Assembly: GCF_024170285.1 (NCBI RefSeq) | Contig: NZ_JALJXV010000001.1 | Span: forward strand, 558,001 to 622,000 | Reading direction: 5' to 3' | Source of the DNA: Natronocella acetinitrilica | Lineage (GTDB): Bacteria > Pseudomonadota > Gammaproteobacteria > Nitrococcales > Aquisalimonadaceae | Length of the DNA stretch: 64,000 bases | Shown here: in pieces, positions 34,329 through 44,200 of the stretch | How positions within the stretch are numbered: position 1 is the stretch's first letter | Layout of the letters: each line of letters starts with the position of its first letter | The notes under the pieces: model-generated | Database searches by the model: none | What the model saw: the letters and a program-made list of their open reading frames with translations, nothing else | What the model was told of the DNA's origin: nothing | Made by a program: the position numbers and the translations under genes

Positions 34329-35122
34329 GGGTCCGGCGGCACCGCGAGCAGGTCCACATGACCGACGCGAACGCGGCTCAGGCCGGCTCGGATCAGCCGC
34401 CGGCGCTCCTGTTGCCAGTCCGCCAGCGCTTCGGCCATGGCGGGGCTTTGCTCCAGCGCGGCATCCGCCCAGCCGTCCATGAGTTGTTCCTGCAACGCCG
34501 CCTGCTCCGGGCCGAGATCCCAGGGGCTCTCGGCCTGCAACACCCGATAGCCCAGCGCTTCGAAGGCCGCAGCCGCTTGTGCCGCTGCAGCGGGACCGAG
34601 CGCCGGGCCAAAGCCCTTGTCCCGGCGCTGATGGGCGTTGACCGCGACCCGCACGGCGTCGTCCGCTGGCAAGGCCGGAGTCCATTCGATGACTCCGTCA
34701 TAACTCAGCGCAAAGAGCCCGGCTGCCGCCTGTCCGGCGCAGACTGCGGCTAACGTCCTTAGCCATTGCTCGCCCACCAGGTCCAGTAGGGCAGATGCGG
34801 TGATCAGATCGGCATCAAGGACGTGCAGCCTCGCACCATCGGCCAGGTCCATCCGGGTGGTTTGCACTGCTGCACCAGCGGAGGCGCAGGCTCGGGCCAG
34901 CAACTGCTCGTCGTGGTCGATGAGCAGCCATTGACCGGCTTCGGGTAGCCGTGGCGCCAGAAAGCGGACATTGGAGCCGGTGCCGGACCCCAGGTCGACA
35001 ACGCGCAAGGGCTCCCGGTCAGCTGCCCAATGTCGCAGCATGTCGAGAATCTCCGCCGGTCGGGCGGCGTGGTCCGCCGGTTCGCGCAGGCCCAGCCAGT
35101 CCGCATCAAAGGTCTCTGTCAT
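34325..35122 (-). CDS. Class I SAM-dependent methyltransferase
   Basis: 265 residues. The SAM-binding motif I is VVDLGSGTGSNVRFLAP near residue 44; LLIDHDEQLLARA is the acidic motif II, and LDADLITASALLDLV fits motif IV. It overlaps its neighbours by 4 bp on both sides and so is tightly cotranslated with the glycosyltransferase and the flippase-like protein. A small-molecule substrate is likely; the acceptor is unknown. Confidence 0.82.
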   Translation of the reverse strand: MTETFDADWLGLREPADHAARPAEILDMLRHWAADREPLRVVDLGSGTGSNVRFLAPRLPEAGQWLLIDHDEQLLARACASAGAAVQTTRMDLADGARLHVLDADLITASALLDLVGEQWLRTLAAVCAGQAAAGLFALSYDGVIEWTPALPADDAVRVAVNAHQRRDKGFGPALGPAAAAQAAAAFEALGYRVLQAESPWDLGPEQAALQEQLMDGWADAALEQSPAMAEALADWQQERRRLIRAGLSRVRVGHVDLLAVPPDP

Positions 35123-36183
35123 GCCGCCAGTTCTCCCAGGGCCTCAGCGAAGGACGCCACCGTATCATCCCAGGTCGGTAGCTCCCGGCTGCGTCGACGT
35201 GCCGCCCCGCGCAGTCGGGATCGCAGGGCCTCATCGGTCAGCCAGTCTCTCAGGGCATGGCCCAGTGCAGTGGCATCACCGGGCGGCACCAACAAACCGG
35301 CATCCGCCGGAATGGTGTCCGGCAGCGCACCGCCTGTGGTTCCGACCACCGGCAGGCCGTGGTTGATGGCCTCGATGAATACCATGCCGAAGCCCTCGTA
35401 ATGGGATGGCAGCACGAACAGGCCGGCGTCACGATACAGCGCCCGGAGTGCCCCCGGGTCAATTTCCCCGACCAGTTCGATACGCTCGCCAAGCGCGTTG
35501 CCGGCGATGGCCGAGCGGACCTGCGCAGCATACGCCGGATCCCGCTCCACGCTGCCCACCAGGCGGCATTGCCATGGCAGGTCGCGCAGTCCGGCCAGTG
35601 CCTGGACCAGCAAGTCCTGCCCCTTGCGGGGGGTGATTGTGGCAACGCAGAGCAGCGCACCGGCGCTGCTGTCATCACGCTGCGGTCCTTGCGGGGCTGC
35701 GGTGACTCCGGGGGGAACGACGTGTATGCGTCGCGCTGCCACGTCGAAATCGGTGAGGCGTCGCGCTGTAAAGCCACTGGTGACGACGACGCCGCGACAA
35801 ACGGCAAGTGCTGCACGTTCACGTTCGAACAGGGCTTGCCGGGCGGGTTCCGACAAGCCGGTCTCATCGCAGAGGGGGTGATGCACCAGGGCGATCAGCC
35901 GCAGTCGTTGCGCCTCGGTGGCCACCACCGCCGGTAGACCACCCAGAGCCAGGCCATCGATGACGACCAGCGCATCATCAGGCAAGGCTGCCAGGGCTGC
36001 AGCCATGTCCCGACTCGCAGCCTCATCGGGCTCCGGGAACCGTCCCTGCAGGCTGTGCACCGCCACCTGGTGCCCAAGCGCCCGACATCCCCTTACCAGC
36101 TGGGCATCGTAGACATAGCCTCCTGTGCGCTGATCCAGCGGCCCGGGAATGAGCAGGTGCCACTGAAGCGCTGTCCGGGTCAC
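35119..36183 (-). CDS. Glycosyltransferase family 4 protein
   Basis: 354-residue GT-B fold enzyme. The C-terminal donor-binding [18 protein letters not shown] (E-x7-E) is intact near residue 265, and the preceding [13 protein letters not shown] block and [15 protein letters not shown] are typical of GT4. No membrane anchor. It overlaps the methyltransferase and the PTPS-like gene by 4 bp each. It would transfer a sugar from an activated donor to an unknown acceptor in this cluster. Confidence 0.85.
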   Translation of the reverse strand: MTRTALQWHLLIPGPLDQRTGGYVYDAQLVRGCRALGHQVAVHSLQGRFPEPDEAASRDMAAALAALPDDALVVIDGLALGGLPAVVATEAQRLRLIALVHHPLCDETGLSEPARQALFERERAALAVCRGVVVTSGFTARRLTDFDVAARRIHVVPPGVTAAPQGPQRDDSSAGALLCVATITPRKGQDLLVQALAGLRDLPWQCRLVGSVERDPAYAAQVRSAIAGNALGERIELVGEIDPGALRALYRDAGLFVLPSHYEGFGMVFIEAINHGLPVVGTTGGALPDTIPADAGLLVPPGDATALGHALRDWLTDEALRSRLRGAARRRSRELPTWDDTVASFAEALGELAA

Positions 36184-36587
36184 GCTGGTTCGAGCCCGTG
36201 CTCATAGCTGGCCCAGGCCACATGGGATTCATTCAAGGTGACGCACACCGCGTCCAGCCCCCGGGCATGCTCACCGAGACGCCCGGCGTGGATGGCCTGG
36301 ACCAGTCGGCGGTGGATCTCCCGGGCAAGAAACTCCGTGGTGGTGTTCTGGCCGCTGAACGCCGGTTCATCATCGAGGTTGCGGTAGTTGAGGTCCGCCA
36401 GCGTGGACTTCAGGGTCTCCCCGGCGAGGCCGATGTCCACCACCAGGCCGTCCGGGTCCAGTTCGCGACGCCGGAAGGTGGCGTCCACCACGTAGGTGGC
36501 GCCATGGAGTTTCTGGGCCGGGCCGAAGACCTCGCCGCGAAAGCTGTGGGCGATCATGAAGTGATCACGGACATTCAGACTGTACAT
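36180..36587 (-). CDS. 6-pyruvoyltetrahydropterin synthase/QueD-like protein lacking catalytic Cys and one zinc ligand
   Basis: 135-residue T-fold protein. The N-terminal zinc His is in FMIAHSF (His14) and the next in KLHGATY (His28). In QueD and PTPS the motif is C-x3-H-G-H; here the Cys position is Ala24 and the second His is Ala30. The later [11 protein letters not shown] and [11 protein letters not shown] segments match the conserved Glu-containing blocks of the family. Length is normal. The altered metal site makes standard PTPS or QueD chemistry doubtful and indicates a separate subfamily. Third in a five-gene minus-strand operon from 37572 to 33411. Confidence 0.8.
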   Translation of the reverse strand: MYSLNVRDHFMIAHSFRGEVFGPAQKLHGATYVVDATFRRRELDPDGLVVDIGLAGETLKSTLADLNYRNLDDEPAFSGQNTTTEFLAREIHRRLVQAIHAGRLGEHARGLDAVCVTLNESHVAWASYEHGLEPA

Positions 36588-36600
36588 TCCGACTCCTGGG

Positions 36601-37572
36601 TCAGTAGCGAATACGATGGCAGAGGGTGTCCCCGGGCTCCCGGGTCAGACGCGCGAGCACCTCGGGAAGTTCTTCGAACGGGCTTTCGCCGGTGATCAGC
36701 GCGTCCAGCGCCGGGTCGGCGAGCAGCCCGAGGGCTACGGCCATGCGCCGGGCGTAGTCCCATCGAGGTGCCATATCCGCCGGTAGGCGTCCCACCTGGC
36801 TGCTGCGAATTGTCAGCCGGCGGGAGTGAAAGGCTTCGCCCAGGGGCAGCGGTACCGCCTGCTCCCCATACCAGCTCAGTTCGATGATTCTTGCCTCCGG
36901 CGCGGCCAGTTCCAGGGCGCTGACCAGTCCCGAGGGATGACCGCTGGCGTGGATCAGCAGATCCGCCTCGCCGGACATCGTGCCCGGTGTGGCGAAATCC
37001 ACACCGAGGGCTGCGGCGGTGGCCGCCCGGGCCGTGTTGACGTCCACCAACGTGGTGTCGGTGCCCGGTATCCGGCTGCAGAGCCAGGCAACGAGCATGC
37101 CCAGCACACCACCGCCGATCACGATGATACGCTCGCCGATCCGCGGTTGTGCATCCCACAGGGCGTTGACGGCGGTCTCCATGTTGGCCGCAAGTACCGC
37201 TCGCTGCGGCGGCACCCCGTCAGGCAGGGGGGTTACGGCGGTGGCGGGCACCGGGTAGCGATCCTGGTGCGGGTACAAACAGAACACGTCGCGGCCGCGG
37301 AGTCTGTCGGGACCCTGCTCAACCGTGCCCACCGAGATATAGCCGTACTTCACCGGACCGGGGAATTCACCTTCCTGGAACGGGGCACGCATGGCCTGGT
37401 ACTGGCTGGCGGGTACGCGGCCCGCGAACACCAGGGTCTCGGTGCCCCGGCTGATGCCGGAGTAGAGGGCGCGTACCATGACGTCGTCGGGGCCGGGCCG
37501 GGGCAGGGTTGCGTCCCGTATGCGGCCCTCACCGGGCGATTCGATCCAGAAACTGCGGGTGGTGTCGGCCAT
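36601..37572 (-). CDS. Medium-chain dehydrogenase/reductase without catalytic zinc Cys
   Basis: 323-residue MDR protein. The Rossmann motif is [15 protein letters not shown] near residue 150. The usual catalytic zinc Cys (GICGSD-type) is absent: the region reads [16 protein letters not shown], as in BchC-like and other zinc-free members. ATG 37572 starts at [11 protein letters not shown]; the frame is open a further 8 codons. It is the first gene of the operon with the PTPS-like, glycosyltransferase, methyltransferase and flippase-like genes. It probably oxidises or reduces an intermediate of the cluster product. Confidence 0.82.
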   Translation of the reverse strand: MADTTRSFWIESPGEGRIRDATLPRPGPDDVMVRALYSGISRGTETLVFAGRVPASQYQAMRAPFQEGEFPGPVKYGYISVGTVEQGPDRLRGRDVFCLYPHQDRYPVPATAVTPLPDGVPPQRAVLAANMETAVNALWDAQPRIGERIIVIGGGVLGMLVAWLCSRIPGTDTTLVDVNTARAATAAALGVDFATPGTMSGEADLLIHASGHPSGLVSALELAAPEARIIELSWYGEQAVPLPLGEAFHSRRLTIRSSQVGRLPADMAPRWDYARRMAVALGLLADPALDALITGESPFEELPEVLARLTREPGDTLCHRIRY

Positions 37573-37610
37573 GGTGTGGCTCCAGGCAGTGGCCATGTGG
37601 TCTGTGGTGG

Positions 37611-37734
37611 CCGGCGTTTTCGGGGTCGGGGTTGCCGCTCATGGACACGCCGTGAATACATCCATGTAGGCTCGACAGCGGCGTCCATGCCGCTGACGGT
37701 CCATGAGCGGCAACCCCGACCCCGAAAGCGCCGG
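37611..37734. repeat. Variable-stem palindromic repeat, copy D (reverse orientation)
   Basis: The outer stem pairs 37611-37645 with 37700-37734 (34 of 35 bp, one G-T). Read on the minus strand it has hairpin 1 CAGCGGC/GCCGCTG, the conserved TCGAGCC, hairpin 2 TACATGGATGTA and TTCACGGCGTGTC. It lies in the 271-bp divergent gap between the MDR gene and the CDP-alcohol phosphatidyltransferase gene. Confidence 0.9.
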
Positions 37735-37843
37735 ATCGAACGCCGTGGTTGGCCATGCCCCCGGCGCTTCGGTCTGCCAGTATAGGAACTTGGCGATTCC
37801 TTTAGGTTCCGAAGATCACCTTAGACACATAATTCCAGTGCCC

Positions 37844-38602
37844 ATGAATCGTTCCACCTCGACACCGCAGATGATGACACCGCCCAGTGCCGGAGCGCCG
37901 GGACAAAGGTTGTTGGACTTATCCGGTGGTCTGCTGCTGCTCCTGGGTCTTGGCGGCGCGAGCCTCGCGTTGCTGGCGCCCTTCAACAGCGCGCACCTGC
38001 TGCAGGCGGTGGTGCTCTATCTGCTGCTGGCGCTGTTACTCCACGTGCGTCTGCCGCCCACTGCGCCCGGGCCCGGCATCGGCTGGGCCAATCGGGTCAC
38101 CCTGGTTCGTGCAGTGCCGGTGCTGCTGATCGCCGGCTTGATCGGACACGGGCCATGGCCTGACTCCCTGATCTGGTGGGTGGTGGTCCTGGCGGTGGCT
38201 GCCCTGCTGCTGGACGGTGTCGATGGCCTGGTGGCGCGGCGCACAGGCACCTCCACCGCCTTCGGTGCCCGCTTCGATATGGAGCTGGATGCCGCGCTGA
38301 TCCTGCTGCTTGCCTTTCTGGTCTGGCGCACGGGGCAGGCGCCGGCCTGGGTGCTGCTGGTGGGGCTGCTCCGCTACGGTTTCGTGGCAGCGGGCTGGGT
38401 TTTGCCGGCACTGCGACAACCTCTGCCGGAGAGCTTTCGGCGCAAGACCGTCTGCGTCATCCAGGTCATCGCCCTGCCGCTTTGCCTGGCGCCCATTGTG
38501 CCGGTGCAACTGGCAACATCGATGGCGTTGCTGGCCCTGGCTCTGCTGGTCTGGTCGTTCGCGGTGGACAGTCGCTGGCTGATGCGCCAGGGCGGTCACT
38601 GA
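37844..38602 (+). CDS. CDP-alcohol phosphatidyltransferase family membrane protein
   Basis: 252-residue integral membrane enzyme. The full CDP-alcohol phosphotransferase motif DG-x2-AR-x8-G-x3-D-x3-D is present (DGLVARR, then GARFDMELD) near residues 125-147. About six hydrophobic helices. It transfers an alcohol or diacylglycerol phosphate from a CDP-activated donor. It is divergent from the MDR operon and may use its product as acceptor; a housekeeping phospholipid role is the alternative. ATG 37844. Confidence 0.88.
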   Translation: MNRSTSTPQMMTPPSAGAPGQRLLDLSGGLLLLLGLGGASLALLAPFNSAHLLQAVVLYLLLALLLHVRLPPTAPGPGIGWANRVTLVRAVPVLLIAGLIGHGPWPDSLIWWVVVLAVAALLLDGVDGLVARRTGTSTAFGARFDMELDAALILLLAFLVWRTGQAPAWVLLVGLLRYGFVAAGWVLPALRQPLPESFRRKTVCVIQVIALPLCLAPIVPVQLATSMALLALALLVWSFAVDSRWLMRQGGH

Positions 38603-38646
38603 CGCCTTTTGTGCCGTGATGGTGGTTTCCGCCACTGTCGCGAGGG

Positions 38647-38682
38647 TGCACCAATTTGTGGCAATTGCACCAAACTGTTACA
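38647..38682 (+). promoter_or_regulatory. Two NtrC-like sites upstream of the ATP-grasp/alpha-E/transglutaminase locus
   Basis: TGCACCAATTTGTGGCA (38647-38663) and TGCACCAAACTGTTACA (38666-38682) each have a perfect left half of the NtrC site TGCACCA-N3-TGGTGCA and an imperfect right half. They are 140-180 bp upstream of the ATP-grasp start. No convincing sigma54 -24/-12 pair was found downstream, so the assignment is weak. Confidence 0.35.
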
Positions 38683-38824
38683 GCAATGCGGTCTTGCTGC
38701 GGGCAGGCTGGTAGTCCTGCCAGCCTTACTCTACTCTCAGTCCGGTCGAGCCGGGGGATATGTGGCTCGGCGGGGCGGCCCGGTGCCGGGTCGGGCCACT
38801 GCGCGGTGACAGGAACGGGCATGC

Positions 38825-40270
38825 ATGGATATCGACTGGAAGAACTATAACGCGAAGGGCTTTTACGACGAGCTGATCACTCCGCGGGGGGCAATCAGGC
38901 CGCAGGCGAAAGAACTGCTGACCTACCTCGACTCACTGTCCACCGAGGAAATCCGCGAACGCCAGCGGGCCGCTGACGCCGCTATCGTGGAGATGGGTAT
39001 TACCTTTACGGTCTATTCCGAGGGCGAGAATATCGATCGCTCCTGGCCGTACGACATTATCCCGCGAATCATCGACTCCGGGGACTGGGATACCGTCGAT
39101 GCCGGTCTGCGCCAGCGGGTGCAGGCACTGAACATGTTCATCGCCGATATCTATGACCAGCAGAAAGTCGTCAAGGATGGCGTTTTCCCGGCGGAACTGC
39201 TTGCCAACTCGGTGAACTTCCGCAAGGAATGCGTGGGCATCAAACCGCCGCATGGTGTCTGGGCGCATATCTGCGGTTCCGACCTGATCCGCGACCACAA
39301 GGGGCGTTTCCTGGTGCTGGAAGACAACCTGCGGGTGCCTTCCGGTGTCTCCTACATGATGGAAAACCGGGTGCTGACCAAGCGCGTCTTCGGCGAGCTG
39401 CTGGAGAATTCCAGCATCCGCCCGGTGAGCGACTATCCGACCCAGCTATTCGACATGCTGGCGGCGATCTCGCCGCGGCCACTGGATTATCCCGAGGTCG
39501 TGGTGCTGACCCCCGGCATCTTCAACTCCGCGTATTTCGAACACTCCTTCCTGGCCCAGCACATGGGCGCCGAGCTGGTGGAAGGTGCGGACCTGGTGGT
39601 GGGCGACGATGACTGCGTCTACATGCGAACCATCGATGGCCTGCAGCGGGTGGACGTGATCTACCGGCGCATCGACGACCTGTTCCTGGACCCCGAGGTG
39701 TTTCGCGAGGATTCGGCCCTCGGCGTGCCCGGGCTCATGCGTGCCTGGCGGGCCGGCAACGTCGGCCTGGCCAATGCCCCCGGCGCCGGCGTGGCCGACG
39801 ACAAGGTAGTCTACGCATTCGTGCCGGAGTTCATTCGCTATTATCTGGATCAGGAACCGCTGCTACCCAACGTGGACACGTACGTGTGCTACCGGGAAAA
39901 GGAGTGCGAGCATGTGCTGGCCAATCTGGACAAGCTGGTGGTCAAGCCGGCCAACGAGTCCGGCGGCTATGGCATGTTGATCGGGCCGACCGCCAGCAAG
40001 AAGGAGCGTGCCGAGTTCGCCCGCCGAATCAAGGCGGACCCACGCAACTACATCGCTCAACCGCTGATCAAACTGTCCACGGTGCCGACGGTGATCGATG
40101 GTGCGGTAGAGCCGCGCCACGTGGATCTACGGCCCTTCATTCTGCAGAGCGATCGCATGTACGTGACCCCCGGTGGCCTGACCCGGGTGGCCCTGCGCAA
40201 GGGCTCGACCGTGGTCAATTCCTCCCAGGGTGGGGGCAGCAAGGATACCTGGATACTGGAGCAGGGCTGA
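38825..40270 (+). CDS. Circularly permuted type 2 ATP-grasp protein (DUF404/DUF407)
   Basis: 481 residues, the standard family length. Seen are the N-terminal DUF404-like helical part, ITFTVYSEG, the FLVLEDNLRVPSGVSYM block, DLVVGDDDCVYM, YRRIDDLFLDPE and KPANESGGYGMLIGP, the latter a glycine-rich nucleotide loop. Comparative work predicts these proteins to be amide- or peptide-bond forming ligases that act with alpha-E and transglutaminase proteins; biochemical proof is lacking as far as I know. First gene of a run of six on the plus strand; its stop overlaps the alpha-E start by one base. Confidence 0.88.
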   Translation: MDIDWKNYNAKGFYDELITPRGAIRPQAKELLTYLDSLSTEEIRERQRAADAAIVEMGITFTVYSEGENIDRSWPYDIIPRIIDSGDWDTVDAGLRQRVQALNMFIADIYDQQKVVKDGVFPAELLANSVNFRKECVGIKPPHGVWAHICGSDLIRDHKGRFLVLEDNLRVPSGVSYMMENRVLTKRVFGELLENSSIRPVSDYPTQLFDMLAAISPRPLDYPEVVVLTPGIFNSAYFEHSFLAQHMGAELVEGADLVVGDDDCVYMRTIDGLQRVDVIYRRIDDLFLDPEVFREDSALGVPGLMRAWRAGNVGLANAPGAGVADDKVVYAFVPEFIRYYLDQEPLLPNVDTYVCYREKECEHVLANLDKLVVKPANESGGYGMLIGPTASKKERAEFARRIKADPRNYIAQPLIKLSTVPTVIDGAVEPRHVDLRPFILQSDRMYVTPGGLTRVALRKGSTVVNSSQGGGSKDTWILEQG

Positions 40271-41226
40271 TGCTTTCTAGAGCTGCAGAGCGTGTGTACT
40301 GGATGGGGCGCTACATCGAGCGCGCCGAGAACACTGCCCGTCTGGTGGGGGCCTACAACAACGAAATCATGGATATGCCCAAGAGTGTGGACGCCAGTTG
40401 GCGCAGCCTCGTGGACATCGCCGGAGCCACCGAACCCTTCTATGGCCGGTACCAGAACCCGGATGAACGCAACGTGGTGAAGTTTCTTCTGGCGGACGAC
40501 GACAATCCGGGTTCGATTTTCACCTCGGTGCGTGCCGCCCGCGAAAATGTGCGCACCACCCGTGAGCTTTTGCCGACGGAGGCCTGGGAGCATACCAACA
40601 AGCTGTATCTGTACGTGAAGGAGCACTTGCAACGCTCCCTGGCTCGCAAGCACCGGTTCGAATTCCTGCAGACGGTGATCTTTCGCTGTCAGCAGATCAC
40701 CGGGTTGCTGTCCGGCACCATGAGCCATGACGCCTCCTACCGTTTCGTGCGCATGGGCCTGGAGCTGGAGCGGGCCGACATGACCACCCGTATCGTCGAC
40801 AGCGCTGTCTACCTGCTGCTGCCGCGCAAGGAAAGCCCCACGGAATACGACAACCTGCTCTGGGTGAACGTGCTCAAGTCGCTGTCTGCGTATCAGATGT
40901 ACCGGCAACACGTGATTCCGCGGGTCATTGGTGACGAGGTGGTGCGCTTCCTGTTGCAGGATTCCGACTTCCCGCGCTCGGTGGCCCATGCGGTTGCGGC
41001 GGCAGAGAGTTGCCTGCGCATGCTGCCTCGCAACGACGCACCGCTGCGTGCCATCGCCCGCCTGCAGCGTCGCATCAACGAGGCCAACACGGGCGCCATG
41101 ACGCTGGAAGAGCTGCACGAACTGATGGATAACCTGCAGACGGGTATCAACGACGTTCACGAGCAGATCGTGGCGACCTGGGTGTTGGTGGAGCGACAGC
41201 CGGGCGGTCTGCCCGCCACTGCCTGA
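40270..41226 (+). CDS. Alpha-E domain protein (DUF403)
   Basis: 318-residue all-helical protein starting MLSRAAERVYWMGRYIERAE, the signature of alpha-E proteins. The TGATG junction with the preceding ATP-grasp gene couples their translation. Partner protein of ATP-grasp ligases in this conserved locus type; no catalytic motif. A C-terminal version of the same domain occurs fused to the ATP-grasp protein at 48052-50652. Confidence 0.88.
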   Translation: MLSRAAERVYWMGRYIERAENTARLVGAYNNEIMDMPKSVDASWRSLVDIAGATEPFYGRYQNPDERNVVKFLLADDDNPGSIFTSVRAARENVRTTRELLPTEAWEHTNKLYLYVKEHLQRSLARKHRFEFLQTVIFRCQQITGLLSGTMSHDASYRFVRMGLELERADMTTRIVDSAVYLLLPRKESPTEYDNLLWVNVLKSLSAYQMYRQHVIPRVIGDEVVRFLLQDSDFPRSVAHAVAAAESCLRMLPRNDAPLRAIARLQRRINEANTGAMTLEELHELMDNLQTGINDVHEQIVATWVLVERQPGGLPATA

Positions 41227-41271
41227 TCGTCCCATCGCATCGCCGCCAGTTCCTGGAGGGAACCTCGCCGC

Positions 41272-44200
41272 ATGGCTATCCACGTCGGCATCGAGCACTA
41301 CACCGCCTACCAGTTCGACCGCCCAGTCAGGCTGTCGCCGCACCTGGTGCGCCTGCGGCCGGCGCCCCACGCCCGTACGCCGCTGCATCACTACAAGTTG
41401 CACATCGAGCCGGCGGATCATCGAATCTACTGGCAGCAGGATCCGTTCGGTAATTTCCTGGCCCGGGTGGTGTTTCCGGAGCCGGTGGAGCGCCTGGTCA
41501 TCGACGTCCGCCTCACGGCGGAACTCACGGTCATCAACCCCTTCGATTTTTTTGTCGAGCAGTACGCCGAGCATTACCCGTTTCGCTACGATGCCCTGCT
41601 GAACCACGCGCTGGAGCCTTACTTCGAGGTGGGTGAGAGCGGGCCGTTGCTCCAGGAGTGGCTGCGCAAGGTCGACCGGCGGCGTCGGCCCATCGTCCAT
41701 TTCCTTGTTGAACTCAATCAGATGCTGCAGCAGGACATTGGCTACACCGTGCGCATGGAGCCCGGCGTGCAGACCTGCGAACAGACTTTGGGGCGAGCCA
41801 TAGGCTCATGCCGCGACAGCGGCTGGCTGCTGGTGCAGATCCTGCGTCACCTGGGTTTCGCGGCCCGGTTCGTGTCCGGCTACCTGGTGCAGCTCCGGTC
41901 CGACGAAAAGTCACTGGATGGACCTTCCGGCCCGGAGGCGGACTTCACCGACCTGCATGCCTGGGCCGAGGTCTACATCCCTGGCGCCGGCTGGGTGGGG
42001 CTCGACCCCACCTCCGGGCTGTTTGCCGGCGAAGGCCATATCCCCCTGGCCTGCACGCCGGATCCGGTGAGTGCGGCACCGGTCACCGGTTTCAGCGACC
42101 CGTGCCAGGTCAGTTTCGATTTCCATAACAAGGTCACCCGGGTTCACGAGGACCCCCGTGTCACCTACCCCTACGACGATGACCAGTGGCAGGCGGTGCA
42201 GGCCCTGGGGCGGCGGGTCGACGCTGAGCTGGACGCGCTGGATGTGCGCCTCACCATGGGCGGCGAGCCGACCTTCGTATCCATCGACGACATGGAGGGT
42301 GCGGAGTGGAACACCGAGGCCCTGGGCAAGGACAAGCGCCATCGCGCGGGCATCCTGTTGCGGCGACTGCAGCAACGCCTGGCCCCCGGCGCACTGCTGC
42401 ATTTCGGTCAGGGCAAGTGGTACCCCGGCGAACCGCTGCCCCGCTGGGCCCTCGGCTGTTTCTGGCTGGACGGCGAGCCGTTGTGGAGCGATGAACGGCT
42501 AATTGCCGATGAGCAGGCCCAGGCCATGCGAGGCGTCGAGGATGCGGCAGCTTTTGCCCAGGCCCTGGCGGATAGTCTCGGGATCAGGCAGGACTGGGTC
42601 GCGCCCGGCTACGAGGACTGGCTGCACTACCTCTGGAAAGAGGCGTCCAGCCCCGTGGATGCCAACGATATCGTGCTGCCCTGGGCGCGCCAGTTCCGCG
42701 ACGACCTCAGCCTGGCCCTGGCCCGTGGCCTGGATGCGCCCATCGGCTATGCCGTGCCCCTGCGCTGGGACACCGGCACCAAGCGTTGGGCGGGTGGCCC
42801 CTGGCGGTTTGGTCGTGATGCCATGTACCTGTTGCCCGGCGGGGCACCGATGGGCTTCCGCCTGCCGGTGCACGACCTGCCGGATGAGGATCTGGACCAC
42901 GCACCCGGTGGCCCGCCATCGTCGGCGGATGCGCCGACGGTTATCAAGGTTCCCCGCACCGCGCTCTGTGTTGAGGCCCGCGATGGCCAACTGCGGGTCT
43001 TCATGCCCCCGCTGGAGAGCCTGGATCACTACCGCGATCTGTTGGCCAGCATCGAGCAAACCGCCGCGAAGCTTGGACTGCCGGTGCTGATCGAGGGCGC
43101 GGAGCCGCCCAGCGACCCCAGGTTGCAGGTGTTCAAGGTCACGCCGGATCCCGGCGTGATCGAGGTGAATATTCATCCGGCGGCCAACTGGGATCAACTC
43201 GAAGACACCACGGTCACCCTCTACGAGGAAGCACGGCAGGCCCGGCTTGGCACCGAGAAGTTCATGCTGGATGGCCGGCATACCGGCACGGGTGGCGGCA
43301 ATCACGTCACACTGGGTGGAGCCACACCGGAACACAGCCCCCTGCTGCGTCGGCCGGACCTGCTGCGCTCCCTGGTCACCTACTGGCAACGTCATCCGTC
43401 CCTGTCGTACCTGTTCTCCGGGCTGTTTATCGGCCCCACTTCGCAGGCGCCGCGGGTGGACGAGCGGGGCGATCAGGCGGTGCTGATGCTGGAGCGGGCG
43501 CTAGCCTCCATCACCGCCGAGACCAACCCATCGACGGTGGATCGGGCGTTGCGAAACTGCCTGGCCGACCTCGTGGGCAATACCCACCGCTCGGAGTTCA
43601 GCATCGACAAGCTGTATTCCCCCGATTCCCCCACCGGCCGTCTGGGGCTGCTGGAGTTCCGGGGTTTCGAGATGCCACCCCACCCCCGCATGAGCCTTGC
43701 TCAAATGCTGCTGCTACGGGTGATGGTGCTGCACTTCTGGAAGCAGCCCTGCCACGGCCCGCTGGTACGCTGGGGCATGCTGCTGCACGATCGCTATCTG
43801 CTGCCGCACTACGTCTGGGAAGACTTCTCGGAGGTGATCGGTGAACTCAATGCCGCCGGTTACCCGGTGCGGCTCGAGTGGTTCGAGGCTTTCCAGGAGT
43901 TCCGCTTTCCGGTTTATGGCCGGGTTCGCTACCAGGGTGTGGAATTGGAACTGCGCATGGCCCTGGAGCCCTGGCCAGTCATCGAGGACCGCAGTTCGGT
44001 GCAGTCCACCTCCCGCAGCGTGGACTCCTCTGCCGAGCGCTTGCAACTGCGTTGCTCGGGCTTCGATGCCGAGCGCTTTCGCGTCACCTGCAATGGCCGG
44101 CCATTGCCACTGCAGGCAACCACGACGCCCGGCGTGTTCGTCGCCGGCGTGCGCTACAAGGCCTGGGCCGCCCACCATGGCTTCCACCCCACCGCAGAGA

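Noticed and set aside
38690-38824. Sigma54 promoter before the ATP-grasp gene
   Set aside because: No GG-N10-GC pair with acceptable flanks was found at the right distance from the NtrC-like sites.
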